From: Arbacia lixula
Lineage: Eukaryota > Echinodermata > Echinoidea > Arbacioida > Arbaciidae
DNA length: 64,000 nt
Assembly: GCA_963669155.1 (NCBI GenBank)
Contig: OZ022593.1
Span: forward strand, 17,823,289 to 17,887,288
Direction of reading: 5' to 3'
In this document: piece after piece, positions 1 to 11,289 of the stretch
Numbering within the stretch: the first letter of the stretch is position 1
How the letters are laid out: each line of letters begins with the position of its first letter
Notes under the pieces: generated by a model
Seen by the model: the letters and a program-made list of their open reading frames with translations, nothing else
What the model was told of the DNA's origin: nothing
The model's database searches: none
Translations under genes and position numbers: made by a program

Positions 1-1277
1 GAGACAGAGTGAAATTAAATTATCTTGTTTCTGTTTCGCAAACTGCGCTGTCGCCGCGCGTCCAAAGAGCTCTTTCCCATGACCGCTTGTACAATTATCC
101 ACTCTTCCTGGGCAAATTCAATTGTTCCTATTTCAACAAGCAAGCGCATGTTGCTTGATAGAGGTGGTGTGAACATTACTGCTATGTAAACATTCTGGTT
201 ATCTACTTCCATGCAGGGAGTAACTGACCTCTGTAGGAATCCTATGGGCCAATAACAATCCAGGACACAAAGGGATTAAAATATGGGAACATTAACAGAA
301 GCATTTTTGTTTTCATTATTTTGTTGCAGTTATTGTACAATTTATATCATTGGCATATATTTTGATGGGAATATGATGATATTGTATTGATCAGTTTACT
401 GTAGACAAGTGCAAGTATTATTTAATTTGTACTTTCTTGTAATGTTATCTTGTTATTCTTCATATACCCTACATGTTATGGTTGGAAGACACCATAGACT
501 ATGGTGAACTATGCAGGAACAAATAAAGATAAATTGATAATTATACAAATATAATAATAATAGTAATACTTCCACTCTTAAGGGAAAAAAGTTTTTTTTT
601 CAACAAGTTATGCACTGGCAGCACTATAATAATTTGCATTACCATCCAAGTAAAATCAATGGACACAAAGATATATAAAGAAAAAATACTGCACAGAACA
701 ATGATAAAATATTACCATAGTTATCAAAATGGAGAAAAAATAGTCATCTTATCACTGTACCTGTCAGCCATACTCATAAATTCTGCTAAGGTCAAAAAAA
801 AAAAGTGTGTTTAAAGTGCCACTTCATTTCTATGCATAAATTCTTTTATTTTGACCTCAGCTTACACAATGAAGAAGTATCTTGTCTAGTCTAGTCGGGT
901 ATCTTGAGTAGTTTAATGACACCAGAGATGTGTTTTTAAGAGTGGTGTAGCCCTCTGACAATAGTTACGAAACTTGGCATGAATCAGCAATATGTGCACT
1001 AATGATAACATGTATGAAATTTCATAGCTATAGCTTCCTTATCAGGCAAAATGAAAAACTATCCTTGTTTACGTTTGAGATGTCCCATTTTGTAGCATCC
1101 ATGGTCTACATTCATTCAGTAACCGTCATACTGAAACTAATAATTTCAGTCTGCATGAAATCATTTCATGTTCTTTTACCATAACAAAGAATCCCCATTT
1201 CAGTGATCTTTTATAATACAAGTGCAAAACAACATGTTTTTTTCCTCCTCTGTGACTATCAAACTGCTGCCCCAGAG
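1..1277. other. No gene seen; AT-rich single-copy-looking DNA
   Basis: Only short chance reading frames occur here. There are homopolymer runs and scattered AT-rich words but no terminal inverted repeats, tandem array or recognisable coding signature. I see nothing that can be named. Confidence 0.6.
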
Positions 1278-1868
1278 ATATGGGTGTATGATTAGTGCAG
1301 ATATGTACAATTGTTGTCACAGCATTGTACAGACGCAGAACTTTGATGAATCATATAACTTTGATGGATCATATAAAGAAATATATGAGCTGAAAAACAT
1401 CAGGTATCCATTTTAGATACAAGAGGAAGAAAAGGGTTTGGGTTTATTATCAGTACAGAAATGCAAATTTAGTCTGCTACAATATCGTACAGATGCTGTA
1501 CTTTGATGAATGTTCCGTGGATTATATGAAGAACTATATCAGCTGAAAAACAACCAGGAACCCATTTTAGATACAAGAAAAATAAAAAGGTTTGGGCGTG
1601 CTATCAGTGCAGAAATAAACAATCATTCTGCTACAATATTGTGCAGATGCAGCACTTTAATGAATATTCCATGGAACATAAAGAGAAAAATATGGGCTGA
1701 AAAAACATGAGGTATCCATTTTAGATACAAGAAAAAGAAAAAGATTTAGGCATGCTATCAGTGCTGAAATAAACAATTATTCTCCTACAATATTGTGCAG
1801 ACGCAGTACTTTGATGAATATTCCATGGATCATAAATACAAAAATATGGGCTTAAAAAACACCAGGAA
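1278..1868. repeat. Tandem repeat, about 155-bp unit, roughly four copies
   Basis: The word GTRCAGAYGC followed by a CTTTRATGAAT box recurs at 1326, 1487, 1641 and 1795, giving spacings of 161, 154 and 154 bp. Each unit also holds the pattern ATCCATTTTAGATACAAGA and a CTATCAGTGCAGAAATAAACAA-like segment. The two right-hand units are most alike, the first most diverged. The small reading frames in it are by-products of the repeat. No relation to a known mobile element is visible. Confidence 0.85.
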
Positions 1869-2910
1869 GCAAGAATATATGCAGGAGGAAATCCTGAACT
1901 TGCAGGTAGTGTTTGCCAGCTGGGTTTAGATGGCTTTTCCTCCTGTCTCACTGAGCGATGTGATTTCTGCGGGCGAACTGACACTTCCATGCCTTGTCAA
2001 CATGAATCCATAACGCACCACAACAGGGGGCATTCACACCAGTCAGTCAGTCGCTAAGACATCTCCATTCACACTTGAAGCAAAAAATTTGTGATGTTTC
2101 CTAAAACTTACTGGCATAGAGTGAGAGTTGCTAGGCAGGTCCCCTACACACAGCACCAAATATTCACAAACAACCTGCGCTGGAGTGCGATTTTTGTAAC
2201 ATTATTTTAAAAACACAATGTAACTGCTTGGATGCAAAAAATCTCTAACTTTAAGATATTTTGAGCAATCATCGCTTAACCTGGCAGACATGTATCGGAG
2301 GATGAAAAATCATGACTTTCCAAAAGGGATTTTTTAAATTGGAAATGGGCATGATATCTAAATACACAGTTTTGTTTTCCAAATCTTAAAAGGTACAGCA
2401 ATCCTTTGGCAGGTCAACTTCTTTTGTTGTAAATTCTACGGACAAAGGAAGAAAATATTGTCTAAGAACTTCCCTCACTATACCATAACTAGAAACTGTC
2501 TTTAAACAAAATTTTTGCTAGATTTCGAGTTAGTTTTGGACAGATCTTGCAAAACCCAGCGGTTCCTGTAGCGTATACTCTAGGGTCCGCAACAGCTCAC
2601 ATCACAGCTTTCTGCATGGCAGTGATGCGTTGAGGCGAATAAAGCCCCACGGACTGATATGCTGACCAGTGCAATACGATTATGAATGTCAAATATAATT
2701 GCTACAATACAGGGTGAATGAAAATGATCCGAGAACTAAGTGAAGAAAGTAGAAAAGCTGAATGTGTATGTTACCATTCTTATTGTTTTTTTAAAATGAG
2801 GCATGGCCCTTCTAAAAAACAGCCTTATTGCCTGATTGATGGCTCCAGTGCATAAATAAAACCAAATCAAATCAAATAGGTTTATTCAGCCATGACTGAG
2901 ATTTTACATA
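1869..2910. other. No gene seen; unique-looking DNA
   Basis: Mixed-composition DNA without an open frame of note. Around 2830-2880 there is a CATAAATAAA and AAATCAAATC run that could be a decayed retroposon tail, but nothing upstream supports it. Confidence 0.5.
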
Positions 2911-3073
2911 CACTACAGCTCAAAGGAGTTGGCACGGGTAAAGGGAAAGGGAAGAAAGGGAAGGAGCCACAGTTTTAAACCGCGGTATATTTTGTCCAGT
3001 TCAGCATGAAACACGATCCTTTAGCCTAAAAAGCATCATGTTTCATGCTGAACTGGACAGAATATACCATGGT
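2911..3073. mobile_element. Palindromic Tc1/mariner-like MITE, copy 1 (cut by gap)
   Basis: It starts at CACTACAGCTCAAAGG directly after a TA (2909-2910). The left arm runs to about 3015, then a short loop containing TTTAGCCTAAA, then the right arm from CATCATGTTTCATGCTGAAC until the sequence breaks off in Ns. A whole copy lies at 28698-28922 and shows TA on both sides, the target duplication of Tc1/mariner-type elements. The missing part is the outer right arm. Confidence 0.8.
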
Positions 3074-3273
3074 NNNNNNNNNNNNNNNNNNNNNNNNNNN
3101 NNNNNNNNNNNNNNNNNNNNNNNNNNNNNNNNNNNNNNNNNNNNNNNNNNNNNNNNNNNNNNNNNNNNNNNNNNNNNNNNNNNNNNNNNNNNNNNNNNNN
3201 NNNNNNNNNNNNNNNNNNNNNNNNNNNNNNNNNNNNNNNNNNNNNNNNNNNNNNNNNNNNNNNNNNNNNNNNN
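3074..3273. other. Assembly gap, 200 N
   Basis: Exactly 200 unknown bases, probably a placeholder length. It begins inside the right arm of a palindromic element, and the expected end of that arm (GAGCTGGAGTG then TA) is not seen right after the gap, so real bases are missing. Confidence 0.98.
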
Positions 3274-3529
3274 CCTGTCATGTCACTATTGTAATAGCTC
3301 CATTGTTTGTTTGTCATATGCCAAAATGTACTCGATGTTATCATCTTATCACAGAATTTGAAATGTATAAGGCTGTAAAGGTTAAGATCAAGAAGGTCAG
3401 TACAAAGTCTCTATTTTTTGTCCGCAAAAAGTGGGTGGGATATGGGGGAGTGGAGGGAATCATAATTTGTACATCCTGATCTATATTTTTTCCAAACATA
3501 CAGCCCATACTTTGGCTATAAGTCTGAAA

Positions 3530-3620
3530 AGGAAATCATGCATATTTACAGTATGGTGAAATCAATAATTTATACCACCTAATTGTAAAGAATGACAACT
3601 CTTTTTTTTAAAATGATGAT

Positions 3621-3658
<38 letters not shown>

Positions 3659-3780
3659 CTGATGATGATGATGATGAAGAGAAATCATGCATATTGGACA
3701 GTACGGTGAAATTAATAATTTTATACCACCTAATTGTAAAGAATAATCAACTCTTTATTTTAAAATAATGATTGATGAAG
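3530..3780. repeat. Direct duplication around a GAT microsatellite
   Basis: A segment beginning GGAAATCATGCATAT and containing ACCACCTAATTGTAAAGAAT occurs at about 3531-3625 and again at 3680-3775. Between the copies is a (GAT)n tract. The two copies differ by a handful of bases. It looks like a local duplication of about 150 bp. Confidence 0.8.
3620..3677. repeat. (GAT)n microsatellite
   Basis: About nineteen GAT units with one interruption (GCT). Confidence 0.95.
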
Positions 3781-4148
3781 GACTCTAGGTGTTAATAGCA
3801 AACTTTATTCATGAGAGTAAATCCACCAACCATAACGGCAAGCAAAGAACCTCTTTTTACTGAAGATGATCCTATTCCACAGATAGAGCCTCCCTGTTCC
3901 CCTTAAATGGATTAAGATCACACCCAAACCAACCACATCACTAATCCATGAACCTTTTCAATCTGTTTTTAACATGAGTCACAGGGTCCTGGGACAATAT
4001 CAAATCTTCTGAGTTACAAGGCATTTTTTGATGGGGGAAAATGGGGAATAACTTCATTAAAGTAGTGCATTTCAATCTTCAACTACGGTAAAACTTAAAA
4101 AAAACCTCTCCTTGTCTGTTTGACATATCATTTGGACTTTCACTCCAA
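3781..4148. other. No gene seen
   Basis: Unremarkable sequence between a duplicated segment and a MITE. No signal of a gene or repeat was found. Confidence 0.5.
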
Positions 4149-4674
4149 AGGGGCGTCTTCATTAGCCCGATGTGGGCTAAATAGCGAGCTTGTTCTGATC
4201 GGGTTAGCTAGCCAGATCACGAAATAGCTAACTATTTGCGTCTTCATTAGCCAGATCAGGCAAAATAGCGAGCTATTTGGTCAAGAAAATTTCCCAAGAA
4301 ATCTTGGGCTAGATGGAGCTAGCTCGAGCTAGTTCGCGAAATAGCTTGAGATAGTTCGAGCTAGCTCGGAGCGTCTTCATTAGCCTGAAAATTTCTCGAT
4401 CCCGCCATGCATCAGAACCCATGAGGCATTGTTTACGTAATAAGTTTTTACACGTGCGTGAATGCCAGCTCATAACCGAAGCCATGCAGCCGTGGCCTAT
4501 TCCCGTCGCACACTGCTGGTATGTGCGAAACTCGGGACAATTTATGCAACCCGAGCTCGAGCTTACGTATCCCGAGTTTCGAGCTAATGAAGATGTGATT
4601 GCAACTTCAGGCTAGTTCCCCGGATCAGCAAAATAGCTCGCTATTTTGTCTGATCGGGCTAATAAAGACGCACC
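4149..4674. mobile_element. MITE family A (GTCTTCATTAG type), copy 1
   Basis: The left end reads GGGGCGTCTTCATTAGCC and the right end, on the other strand, GGTGCGTCTTTATTAGCC, followed in both by (GN)AAATAGCGAGCT words. The terminal word GCGTCTTCATTAG recurs inside at about 4231 and 4373, and in inverse form near 4584, so three left copies face two right copies. No transposase reading frame remains. Copies two and three lie at 34778 and 11290. The 3-bp target duplication shown by copy 2 is not clear here. Confidence 0.85.
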
Positions 4675-4844
4675 TAATAAGTATGTTTTTGCTATTGTTT
4701 GGACCATCTAGTAGGGTCCATTTTTGGACTACAAGCCCCCCCTCAGGCAGCACACCCTGTCATGCAATTTGGGAAAGTCCCTAAAGCATACTTACAAATA
4801 TGACATCATCATTGCAGAAAATGTTTCATATAAAATCTGTTTAA

Positions 4845-5405
4845 AGGGTTACTAAATTAGAAAAATAAGTTCCCACTAATCTATGTAAAATTATCCACTA
4901 AAAATGAATTTCACATTCGCTTGCCGCATTAAAGTCTCATTTTGATGAAAATTTTAAAAAACACACGCCTCCAGTGACGTATGAGAAGTCAAAATGCCAT
5001 AAATGCCAATGGCGTAAAAAAAAAAATGTTTTATTCACGCCATTCAAACAATACATTCCAATGGTAACCCCAAAGTTTGTCCGAGGTTTGTCTCAGTAGC
5101 AACAACTAATAGATTCAAAGTGCATTCCATCCATTGAATCTGAATGACAAGATACAGGTGAATGCAATAATGCGTTACTACGCAGTTAGGGGGAAAGTTG
5201 TGAATACATTACGAAAATGGTCTACCGTATTGTTGACTTCCGTACAATCTATGGAATTTTGACTTCTCATGCGTCACTGGAGGCGTGCTTTTTTCAAATT
5301 TTCGTCAAAATAAGACTTTATTGCGGTAAACGAATGTGAAATTCGTTTTTAGTGGATAACTTTACATAGATTAGTGGGAACTTATTTTTCTAATTTAGTA
5401 ATCCC
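4845..5405. mobile_element. TTAA-flanked MITE with ~155-bp inverted arms (Kolobok/T2-like)
   Basis: TTAA stands at 4841-4844 and 5406-5409. The arms begin AGGGTTACTAAATTAG and (other strand) GGGATTACTAAATTAG and stay matched for about 155 bp at roughly nine bases in ten, down to a CCTCCAGTGACG box. TTAA targets with a TTAAAGG start fit the T2-MITE/Kolobok group known from vertebrates; piggyBac also uses TTAA, so the family is inferred. The interior (about 5020-5220) is found again, inverted, at 6333-6549. Confidence 0.75.
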
Positions 5406-5505
5406 TTAAAAACCTTTGAGCGACTTTTTTTTCACAAACACGTAAAGACTGTTTAAATTGTCATTTTTAATGCATAAGACTATGGGGAAATAATACTACA
5501 CATAT

Positions 5506-5964
5506 GGGGTAGTATTCCAGAAGTTATCTTAAGTTTTCTCTTGAGTCCGCAACTTAGAGGTACCTAGGAGAGCAAGAAATTGGTATTCCAGAACGTCCTC
5601 TTAGGACTCTCTTAATGCAAATTAGGGAGGGTTAGACCCCACCCAGTCCGCATTTATTAGCCAATGGAGGGAAGTGTTTCATTTATGAACAGCCAATCAC
5701 AATCACAGCATCTCATCAGGACCTTCCCCCAGGATTGATCCTAACTTTGTGGTCGCGCAACTATGTGCGCGCACATCAATTATATACGCACGCTTACCCA
5801 AATAAATCCTGCTCTACTTTCATAAGTTTTCTCTTAAATCCTCTCTTCCACGAATTCTAGAATACCAATCCTCCTAACTTTATGACTTGCATAAATTTAT
5901 ATAAAGATAAGAGAAAACTTAGGAGCGGACTTAGGAGAAGACTTAAGATTGTTCTGGAGGCCAT
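5506..5964. mobile_element. MITE family B (GGTATTCC/CTTAGGAG type), copy 1
   Basis: Left end GGGGTAGTATTCCAGAAG, right end (other strand) GGCCTCCAGAACAATC. An inner pair of the same word sits at about 5581 (GGTATTCCAGAACG) and 5856 (inverted, GAATACCAATCC). Subterminal words of the CTTAAG/TCCTAAG kind are repeated many times. A longer copy lies in the opposite sense at 53769-54435 and shares the central GGACCTTCCCCCAGGATTG and GTGCGCGCACAT segments. Confidence 0.85.
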
Positions 5965-6332
5965 GGCTCTTAATAATGACTTCCTGTAGTCTTTTTCTAT
6001 TAGTGAGGGATGTTTCTTGCGGGCTGTACTGTAATCCTGTAATATAATGAAGTGAGCCAAATGGCAGTTTCTTTAAACCTCTTACCAGATCATACTGTGG
6101 TTTTAGTAAGAACATGGCCCCAATATCGATGTCATCTTTAACCACAATTGCCACAGACAAGGTTACTTACAACTACCTTTGAGGTAACTTGCCGAAACTA
6201 TGATTCAGATGGTGACATGATTAGATCTCACAAATTATGATTTTTTCCCCCTTTTATTTCTGGGTGTCAATCACGCAAAACCACAACCCGTGAACGTGTG
6301 TGTGACTCACCATATGTGAAAATATCTGTAGG
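5965..6332. other. No gene seen
   Basis: Nothing assignable. Short reading frames on the minus strand overlap the MITE end and are not convincing. Confidence 0.5.
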
Positions 6333-6549
6333 CACCATTTTCGTAATGTATTCAGAACTTTCATCCTAACTGCGTAGTAATGCGTTATTGCATTCACCTG
6401 TATCTAGTCATTCAGATTCAATGGATGGAATGCACTTTGAATCTATTAGTCGTTGCTACTCGGACAAACCTCGATGAGCTTTGGGGTTCCCATTGGCAAC
6501 GTATTGTTTGAACTACTTGAATAAAATTTGCATACATAACGAAAATGGT
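6333..6549. mobile_element. Second copy of the interior of the TTAA element, inverted
   Basis: The stretch with TAACTGCGTAGTAATGCG, ATTGCATTCACCTGTATC and ATTCAATGGATGGAATGC is the reverse complement of 5040-5215. Here it is bounded by its own short inverted ends, CACCATTTTCGTAATGTAT on the left and the reverse of ACATAACGAAAATGGT on the right. The long AGGGTTACT arms are absent. From 6545 an open frame starts MVYCKGCYNQR, loosely like the start of THAP-domain proteins; this is only a hint. Confidence 0.6.
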
Positions 6550-7287
6550 CTATTGTAAGGGATGTTACAATCAAAGACCTAGTACCAGAATACAAGAGCA
6601 TGTCACAAACACAAACATGTGCACCATCTCCACTCCATGGGACGTATTCCTTGCCTGCTGCATGATATCGTCACTTAGTCAAGATTACATCATTGTTCAC
6701 CTCATCCTACTGAGTACCAATTTATACTCCCGGGTGGAGAGCAGCAATGTGGATGAAGTGTCTTGTTGAGGGCCACAAATGCCACAGGTGTGTTTGCACA
6801 ACTACACCACATTTTAACATAACACTATACCACGACTCGGCATGCATGTTTGACAGAGAATAAGTCCCCTAAAAGCAAGTCGTCTGGTTATGAAAATAGA
6901 AAATTTCAGTTATATTGATTGGTGAAAGTTTCAGGAGAAAATCTGACTGACAACAAGAAACAACAGTCTGTATCACTAGAATTGCATATTCGCAGGTATA
7001 TTGTATATTATATCCCTTCTATGAATATTCATGAGGATTCTGGGAACGTGATTGGTCAATTGATGATCGCAGACTACAAAATAATTTGACTATATCTGCC
7101 TCAGCTCCGGATATTTTTCACTATTTTTTCATGGGGAGGACTGCGCATGCTCTATTTACTATTTTCTTCCTTGGCACTACTGCGCATGCTCTCTACCTGA
7201 GCGGGCGTAAATTAGTGCGCGCATGAATGCAGTGCGCGGTGTGTTGCGCATTTACCTGGGATGAACCGATATCGAGACAGAGAAAAA
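6550..7287. other. No gene seen
   Basis: Contains two CTGCGCATGCTC words near 7140 and 7185 that flank ACTATTTT segments resembling the hairpin at 7381-7556, so part of this may be older debris of the same element. Otherwise nothing. Confidence 0.4.
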
Positions 7288-7356
7288 AAAAGGCGACATA
7301 CAACCACATGGTGTTACCGAAAGTTTTACTATTTTCTAAATAGTATTTATTAGTTA
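7288..7356 (-). repeat. Dispersed repeat G, fragment
   Basis: The words ACAACCACATGGTGTTA and AAAGTTTTACTATTTTCTAA are shared with 51797-51994 and, in the other sense, 36266-36471. The family is unknown to me; the two larger copies lie beside Penelope-like fragments. Confidence 0.65.
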
Positions 7357-7380
7357 TTGTTTTACAAAAGGGATATAAAA

Positions 7381-7556
7381 CAAATATACCAAGCATTGAG
7401 TTCGAAAGTATAGTGAAAATTATCCATCTTCGGAGGGACTGGCATAAGTTACTATTTTTTCCTCGGGGGCTTCGCCCCTCGGAAAAAATAGTTCTATGCC
7501 ACTCCCTCCTCAGATAGATAATTTCCACTATACAATCTCACAGCTTGGTATATTTG
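7381..7556. mobile_element. Foldback element, ~88-bp arms with almost no loop
   Basis: From CAAATATACCAAGC to its inverse GCTTGGTATATTTG the two halves pair nearly throughout, with the centre at the GGGGGCTTCGCCCC turn near 7468. Mismatches are scattered, which suggests age. It could form a cruciform. No coding content. Confidence 0.85.
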
Positions 7557-8300
7557 TATACTATCCACAAGTAACTGTACATTAAGAAAAAGGCATAGAT
7601 ATGTTGTGTGCATCATAGCCAAATGGCAAAAGCTCATGCATGATCTCATCTTAGTCTTGCAAGGATCTTTTTTATTCCTTTTGTAACTCAAGAGTTGCAA
7701 AATCTAATTGGCAATATAATTATGATTTTTGCTCTCTTAAGGCCTTCGTCATGAATAAGTTAAACAAAAATAGAAAGGCCTGTGCTTCTGAAGCCCACTC
7801 ACCCAACACAATGTTCTAATCATGGTGAATTTTGATGGATCATCCTCTATCCAAACGATATACCTGATGGATTTCAAACCTGTTTGTTGCCGTTTCCAAC
7901 GGCGACGGTTACTACGCCAATACACAAGCCTGTCAACAGGTATTTACCATGCACAGTGATGGATGCAGGCGGTGTGATGCCCATGACGAAGAACCTCGTA
8001 CACAAGATCCTCATCAGCTAATTGCAGGAGTTGATTAGATTGGTCAGTGGAATGCCAACCCGGCACTGCCATCAACTAATTCATTGGATCGGGGTATTAT
8101 TAGACATATTCCCTCCCAGAAAACAATGAGATGCATGTAACATACTCATGAGCTTCATCCTGTTACTCACATCATTCACCCTTGGTTGCCAGAGCAATGA
8201 TAGCCCAGCAACCATTTGCATGTATAGACTCTACTCTGCAACACCATTTAAAAAACAAGTATGTGCCTGGTAGTAAGGCTAAAGAAGGTTAGTGCACCTA
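7557..8300. other. No gene seen
   Basis: Mixed unique sequence. No reading frame, splice pattern or repeat that I can support. Confidence 0.5.
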
Positions 8301-8505
8301 CTGTATACGCAATATATTTCACAAATCTAATTTTTCGTGAATCAGGACTCCCAACAATTTCGCGAGTGGTTATATTCGCGATCGTGGAGTACTATTAATA
8401 CATGACTTTTGTGCTCATGCACGCCGGATTCATAGATTTCGCGTGTTGTTAAATTCGTGAATAGTATCCGACTAAACCCCCCCAAGAAATATATGGCGTA
8501 TACAG
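8301..8505. mobile_element. MITE family C (CTGTATACGC), copy 1, TA target
   Basis: TA at 8299-8300 and 8506-8507 flanks ends CTGTATACGCAATATATTTC and (other strand) CTGTATACGCCATATATTTC. Interior holds TTCGTGAATCAGGAC and CGCGTGTTGTTAAATTCGTG. Length 205 bp. TA duplication points to a Tc1/mariner-type mobiliser. Other copies: 8631-8722 and 29559-29715. Confidence 0.9.
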
Positions 8506-8630
8506 TAATTCATTATATCAGGCCATCGTAAGACAATGGCCTGCATTCTGAACAGAGGTTCAGCGAAAACAGTGTCCTAAACCTGGAATTATTTTATTAA
8601 GTGTATAACAAATCATCTGATGCTGTATTC

Positions 8631-8722
8631 AGAATTTTGCGTGTTGTAAAATAATAAATAAATAATCCAGACTCGCGGAATTCGTGAAAATAAACCCCCC
8701 GCAAAATATATGGCGTATACAG
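8631..8722. mobile_element. MITE family C, right half only
   Basis: TTTTGCGTGTTGTAAAAT through AAATATATGGCGTATACAG followed by TA matches the right half of 8301-8505. An AAATAAATAAATAA run interrupts it. The left half is missing. Confidence 0.8.
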
Positions 8723-8823
8723 TATGCTATACGGGAAGCATAAAGAATCTTTTACAATCTAGTCTATGTAATTCAGACCCACTGCTTCAGCATCATGCAC
8801 CAAGTAATTTACTCACTGACTGA

Positions 8824-9400
8824 TTTAGCCCCGTACTATCCTTAGCCCCGTACTATCCTTAGCCCCGTACTATCCCTAGCCCCGTACTATTTTTTGAAGC
8901 TTTTTACACTGGCATTTCTTAGCCCCGTACTATTTCTTAAACTCGACTACCTTTTCACACTGCTCTCACTCGAAATCGTTAGCCCCGGACTTTCTCGACA
9001 GCTTATGAATATTTATGAGTGTGCGTCTTGCACATCGGCTCTTTACCACTCCGCATCAAGGTCACTCACCCGTCGGGCCTTATCTGATTGGTCTCGGCGT
9101 TTCGGCCTTGAGAGCTGACATCGCATTTCCTTAGCCCCGTACTATTTTTCGTTTCTGTTCACACTGGCGCTCTATACCCCGGATTATTCGGCTTGGCCCT
9201 GCAATTGCGGTGTTAGCCCTGCTTTTTTGCAGGGCCAAATAATCCCGGATTATTGGTGGGGCTAGCCTACTTTGGTAAAAACCAATATGAACAGAAAGTG
9301 GTCTAAGCTTAGCCCCGTACTATAGGTGGGGCTAAGGCCCCCCCTTAGCCCCACCTATAGTACGGGGCTAAGGAAATTTTTGCCAGTGTGAAAAGCATAT
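8824..9400. mobile_element. MITE family D (AGCCCCGTACTAT), copy 1
   Basis: Four direct TTAGCCCCGTACTAT words at the left (three in tandem from 8824), then a body with CACTCCGCATCAAGGTCACTC, and a right end with two more words in inverted arrangement around GGTGGGGCTAAGG, finishing GCCAGTGTGAAAAGCATAT. Compared with copy 2 at 17289 the outer left end (GCTTTTCACACTGGC) is missing. Bodies of the two copies are nearly identical, so they moved recently relative to the other relics at 20956 and 30859. Confidence 0.85.
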
Positions 9401-9889
9401 AAGTGTTATAAGTTATATTGTGATTTGTGAATATGTTATGTCTCCTAGTAGAATAGAGTTCTGAACTAGTGAGGGGGCTATTCTGCCAAAAAGATTATCT
9501 AATTTGTTTGTGGATACATTTCATATACTACACTCCAAGCCATGGATTATTTCTAATAATCCCCCAATAAATGTATACCTTTACATTACAGTAATATAGA
9601 AATAATAATGACTTGTTAAATACTCTTATCAGTAATCTTCCCATTAAAAAAGCAAAATCAGCGATCAATCATGGTGACTCACTGTCTAAAGCTAAATTTA
9701 GATGCTCCCCAAATGGCAGGTCTGACTTATTACTCATGAGGGTCACTGATTCAAAGCACATAAAGCAGACCGAAAATTGTCAACCAGGTTTGTGAAGGGA
9801 GAAAAATCACTATCTCGGAGATAAAAAGGGCTCTCAGGTTGTAGCCTCACTACCAGGCATTTCTTTAAAAAAATGTTTTGATGAAGAGA
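9401..9889. other. No gene seen
   Basis: Nothing assignable between two mobile elements. Confidence 0.5.
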
Positions 9890-10045
9890 TGTGGCTGCAG
9901 CAGATTTATCATTCTTCAGTTCTTCTCCTGGCCCTCCAAATGGAGCAAGAAAATAAGAGAATGATACAGTTGCTAGTCTTAGAATATCAGACTCTATTTT
10001 TTCAGTTTGGCTCAGAAATGATCAACAATCTGGAAGCCAGGATAT
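9890..10045 (-). mobile_element. MITE family F fragment (minus sense)
   Basis: TGGAGCAAGAAAATAAGAGA, CTAGTCTTAGAATATCAGAC and CAGAAATGATCAACAATCTGG are the reverse complement of the left half of the element at 63696-63897. The companion right half is not present. Confidence 0.7.
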
Positions 10046-10049
10046 CAGA

Positions 10050-10325
10050 CTGTATTTCTATGAATCGATGTTTGAAAATATAATAACATTAGAATACATT
10101 TGGCACAAATATTACTTTTTTTTTCTTCAAAGAAAATTCCACCTGAAATATAATTTAATCCCAATGACATCCCAAACATGAAGAGCCTAATACGCTCTTT
10201 CATTTGATACCAAATTCATCATGGTAGTATTTATATTTCTGAAGATATAATATTTTTTTGATATTTGGCAAGCGAACAAATTTCACTGAATTCTATGGAC
10301 GTATGTAAACTTTTGGCCTGAACTG
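10050..10325 (-). mobile_element. Tc1-like element, one half (family T)
   Basis: The end at 10325 reads, on the minus strand, CAGTTCAGGCCAAAAGTTTA and is followed on the plus strand by TA. Going inward it matches the left half of 23150-23807, including TTCGCTTGCCAAA, AATACTACCATGATGAATTT and AGGTGGAATTTTCTTTGAAG. The other half is missing. The terminal pattern CAGTTNAGGCCNNAAGTTTACATAC resembles salmonid-type Tc1 ends. Confidence 0.8.
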
Positions 10326-11289
10326 TATGTTAAATATATATTCAACATCTGCAAGAATTAAACAAGTAAAATGAAAAGAACTGGCGAGTGGTTAGGCTAC
10401 TGCCCCGTCTGTTATGGAGTTTGAAAAGAAAATGCCCAACAGCCTGAAACCCAGGCTACAGAGACTTCTGACATGCAGAGGAAATATGGCAAATTTGAAA
10501 CAGATGGTGTAAATCATCTTCCATCATAAAGACAAATTTGATGGGGTATACTTTTTCTACCATGGCTGTCATTCATCATTTCCCTATATTTAAGCCTGTT
10601 TTTGTTAACTGCTTCATATAAATAACATACATTGGATGGCAATCTCATATTTTTCTTTTTGTCAAATTGATTTTTTCCCCCAGTTCTCTTCCTTTCACTT
10701 TCTTGTATCATTGGTGTGATATATTTGTTCATCTACCTTGATTCCAAATCATCAATTCCCTATATTTCATGAACATTATTTACATTAATTGCTGCATATA
10801 AATTGCGTGTACTACATGGCCATCTGGACTTACATGCCTCTCACATATCTTCAATTCTTTTGATAGTTTAAGTATTAATATTGTTGTACAAATCCTGATG
10901 TGTTGTTAAAAAAAAATCATATCATATCATATCACATTTTGATTACTTCCTTTGCAACTGAAATGAAGAGCTTAGAAACGACACACATCACCATCTATGA
11001 ACTAAAACTGAACAACTGCTGGTCATTTAATCAACCTATATGTGCATGCTTTTGGATGCTGATGTGCTATGCTGTCTTTCAACAGGCATTTAACCCTTAC
11101 ATTACCAGGCCGTGAAAACCCCATTGGCTTACTACACATCTTTATACTGATGGTAATAACAGCATTCCCTTATTATGTACCTATGTGCATTTCTTCACTT
11201 GTAGTAATACACACAGCTGCCAAAGAGCTATGTTTATCAGGCACAGAATTGATTCTTTGACAATGATTTTAAACGGCCAAGCATTGAAC
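10326..11289. other. No gene seen; family F scrap and a weak tRNA A-box-like word
   Basis: At 10382-10409 GGCGAGTGGTTAGGCTACTG resembles the A box of a tRNA-derived SINE, but no B box follows at the right distance; instead a family F right end (CAACAGCCTGAAACCCAGGC) follows at 10439. The rest is unremarkable. Not called as a SINE. Confidence 0.35.

Noticed and set aside
10382-10460. tRNA or tRNA-derived SINE head (GAGTGGTTAGGCTACTG)
   Set aside because: No B box, no acceptor stem partner and no tail; the following bases belong to a family F end.
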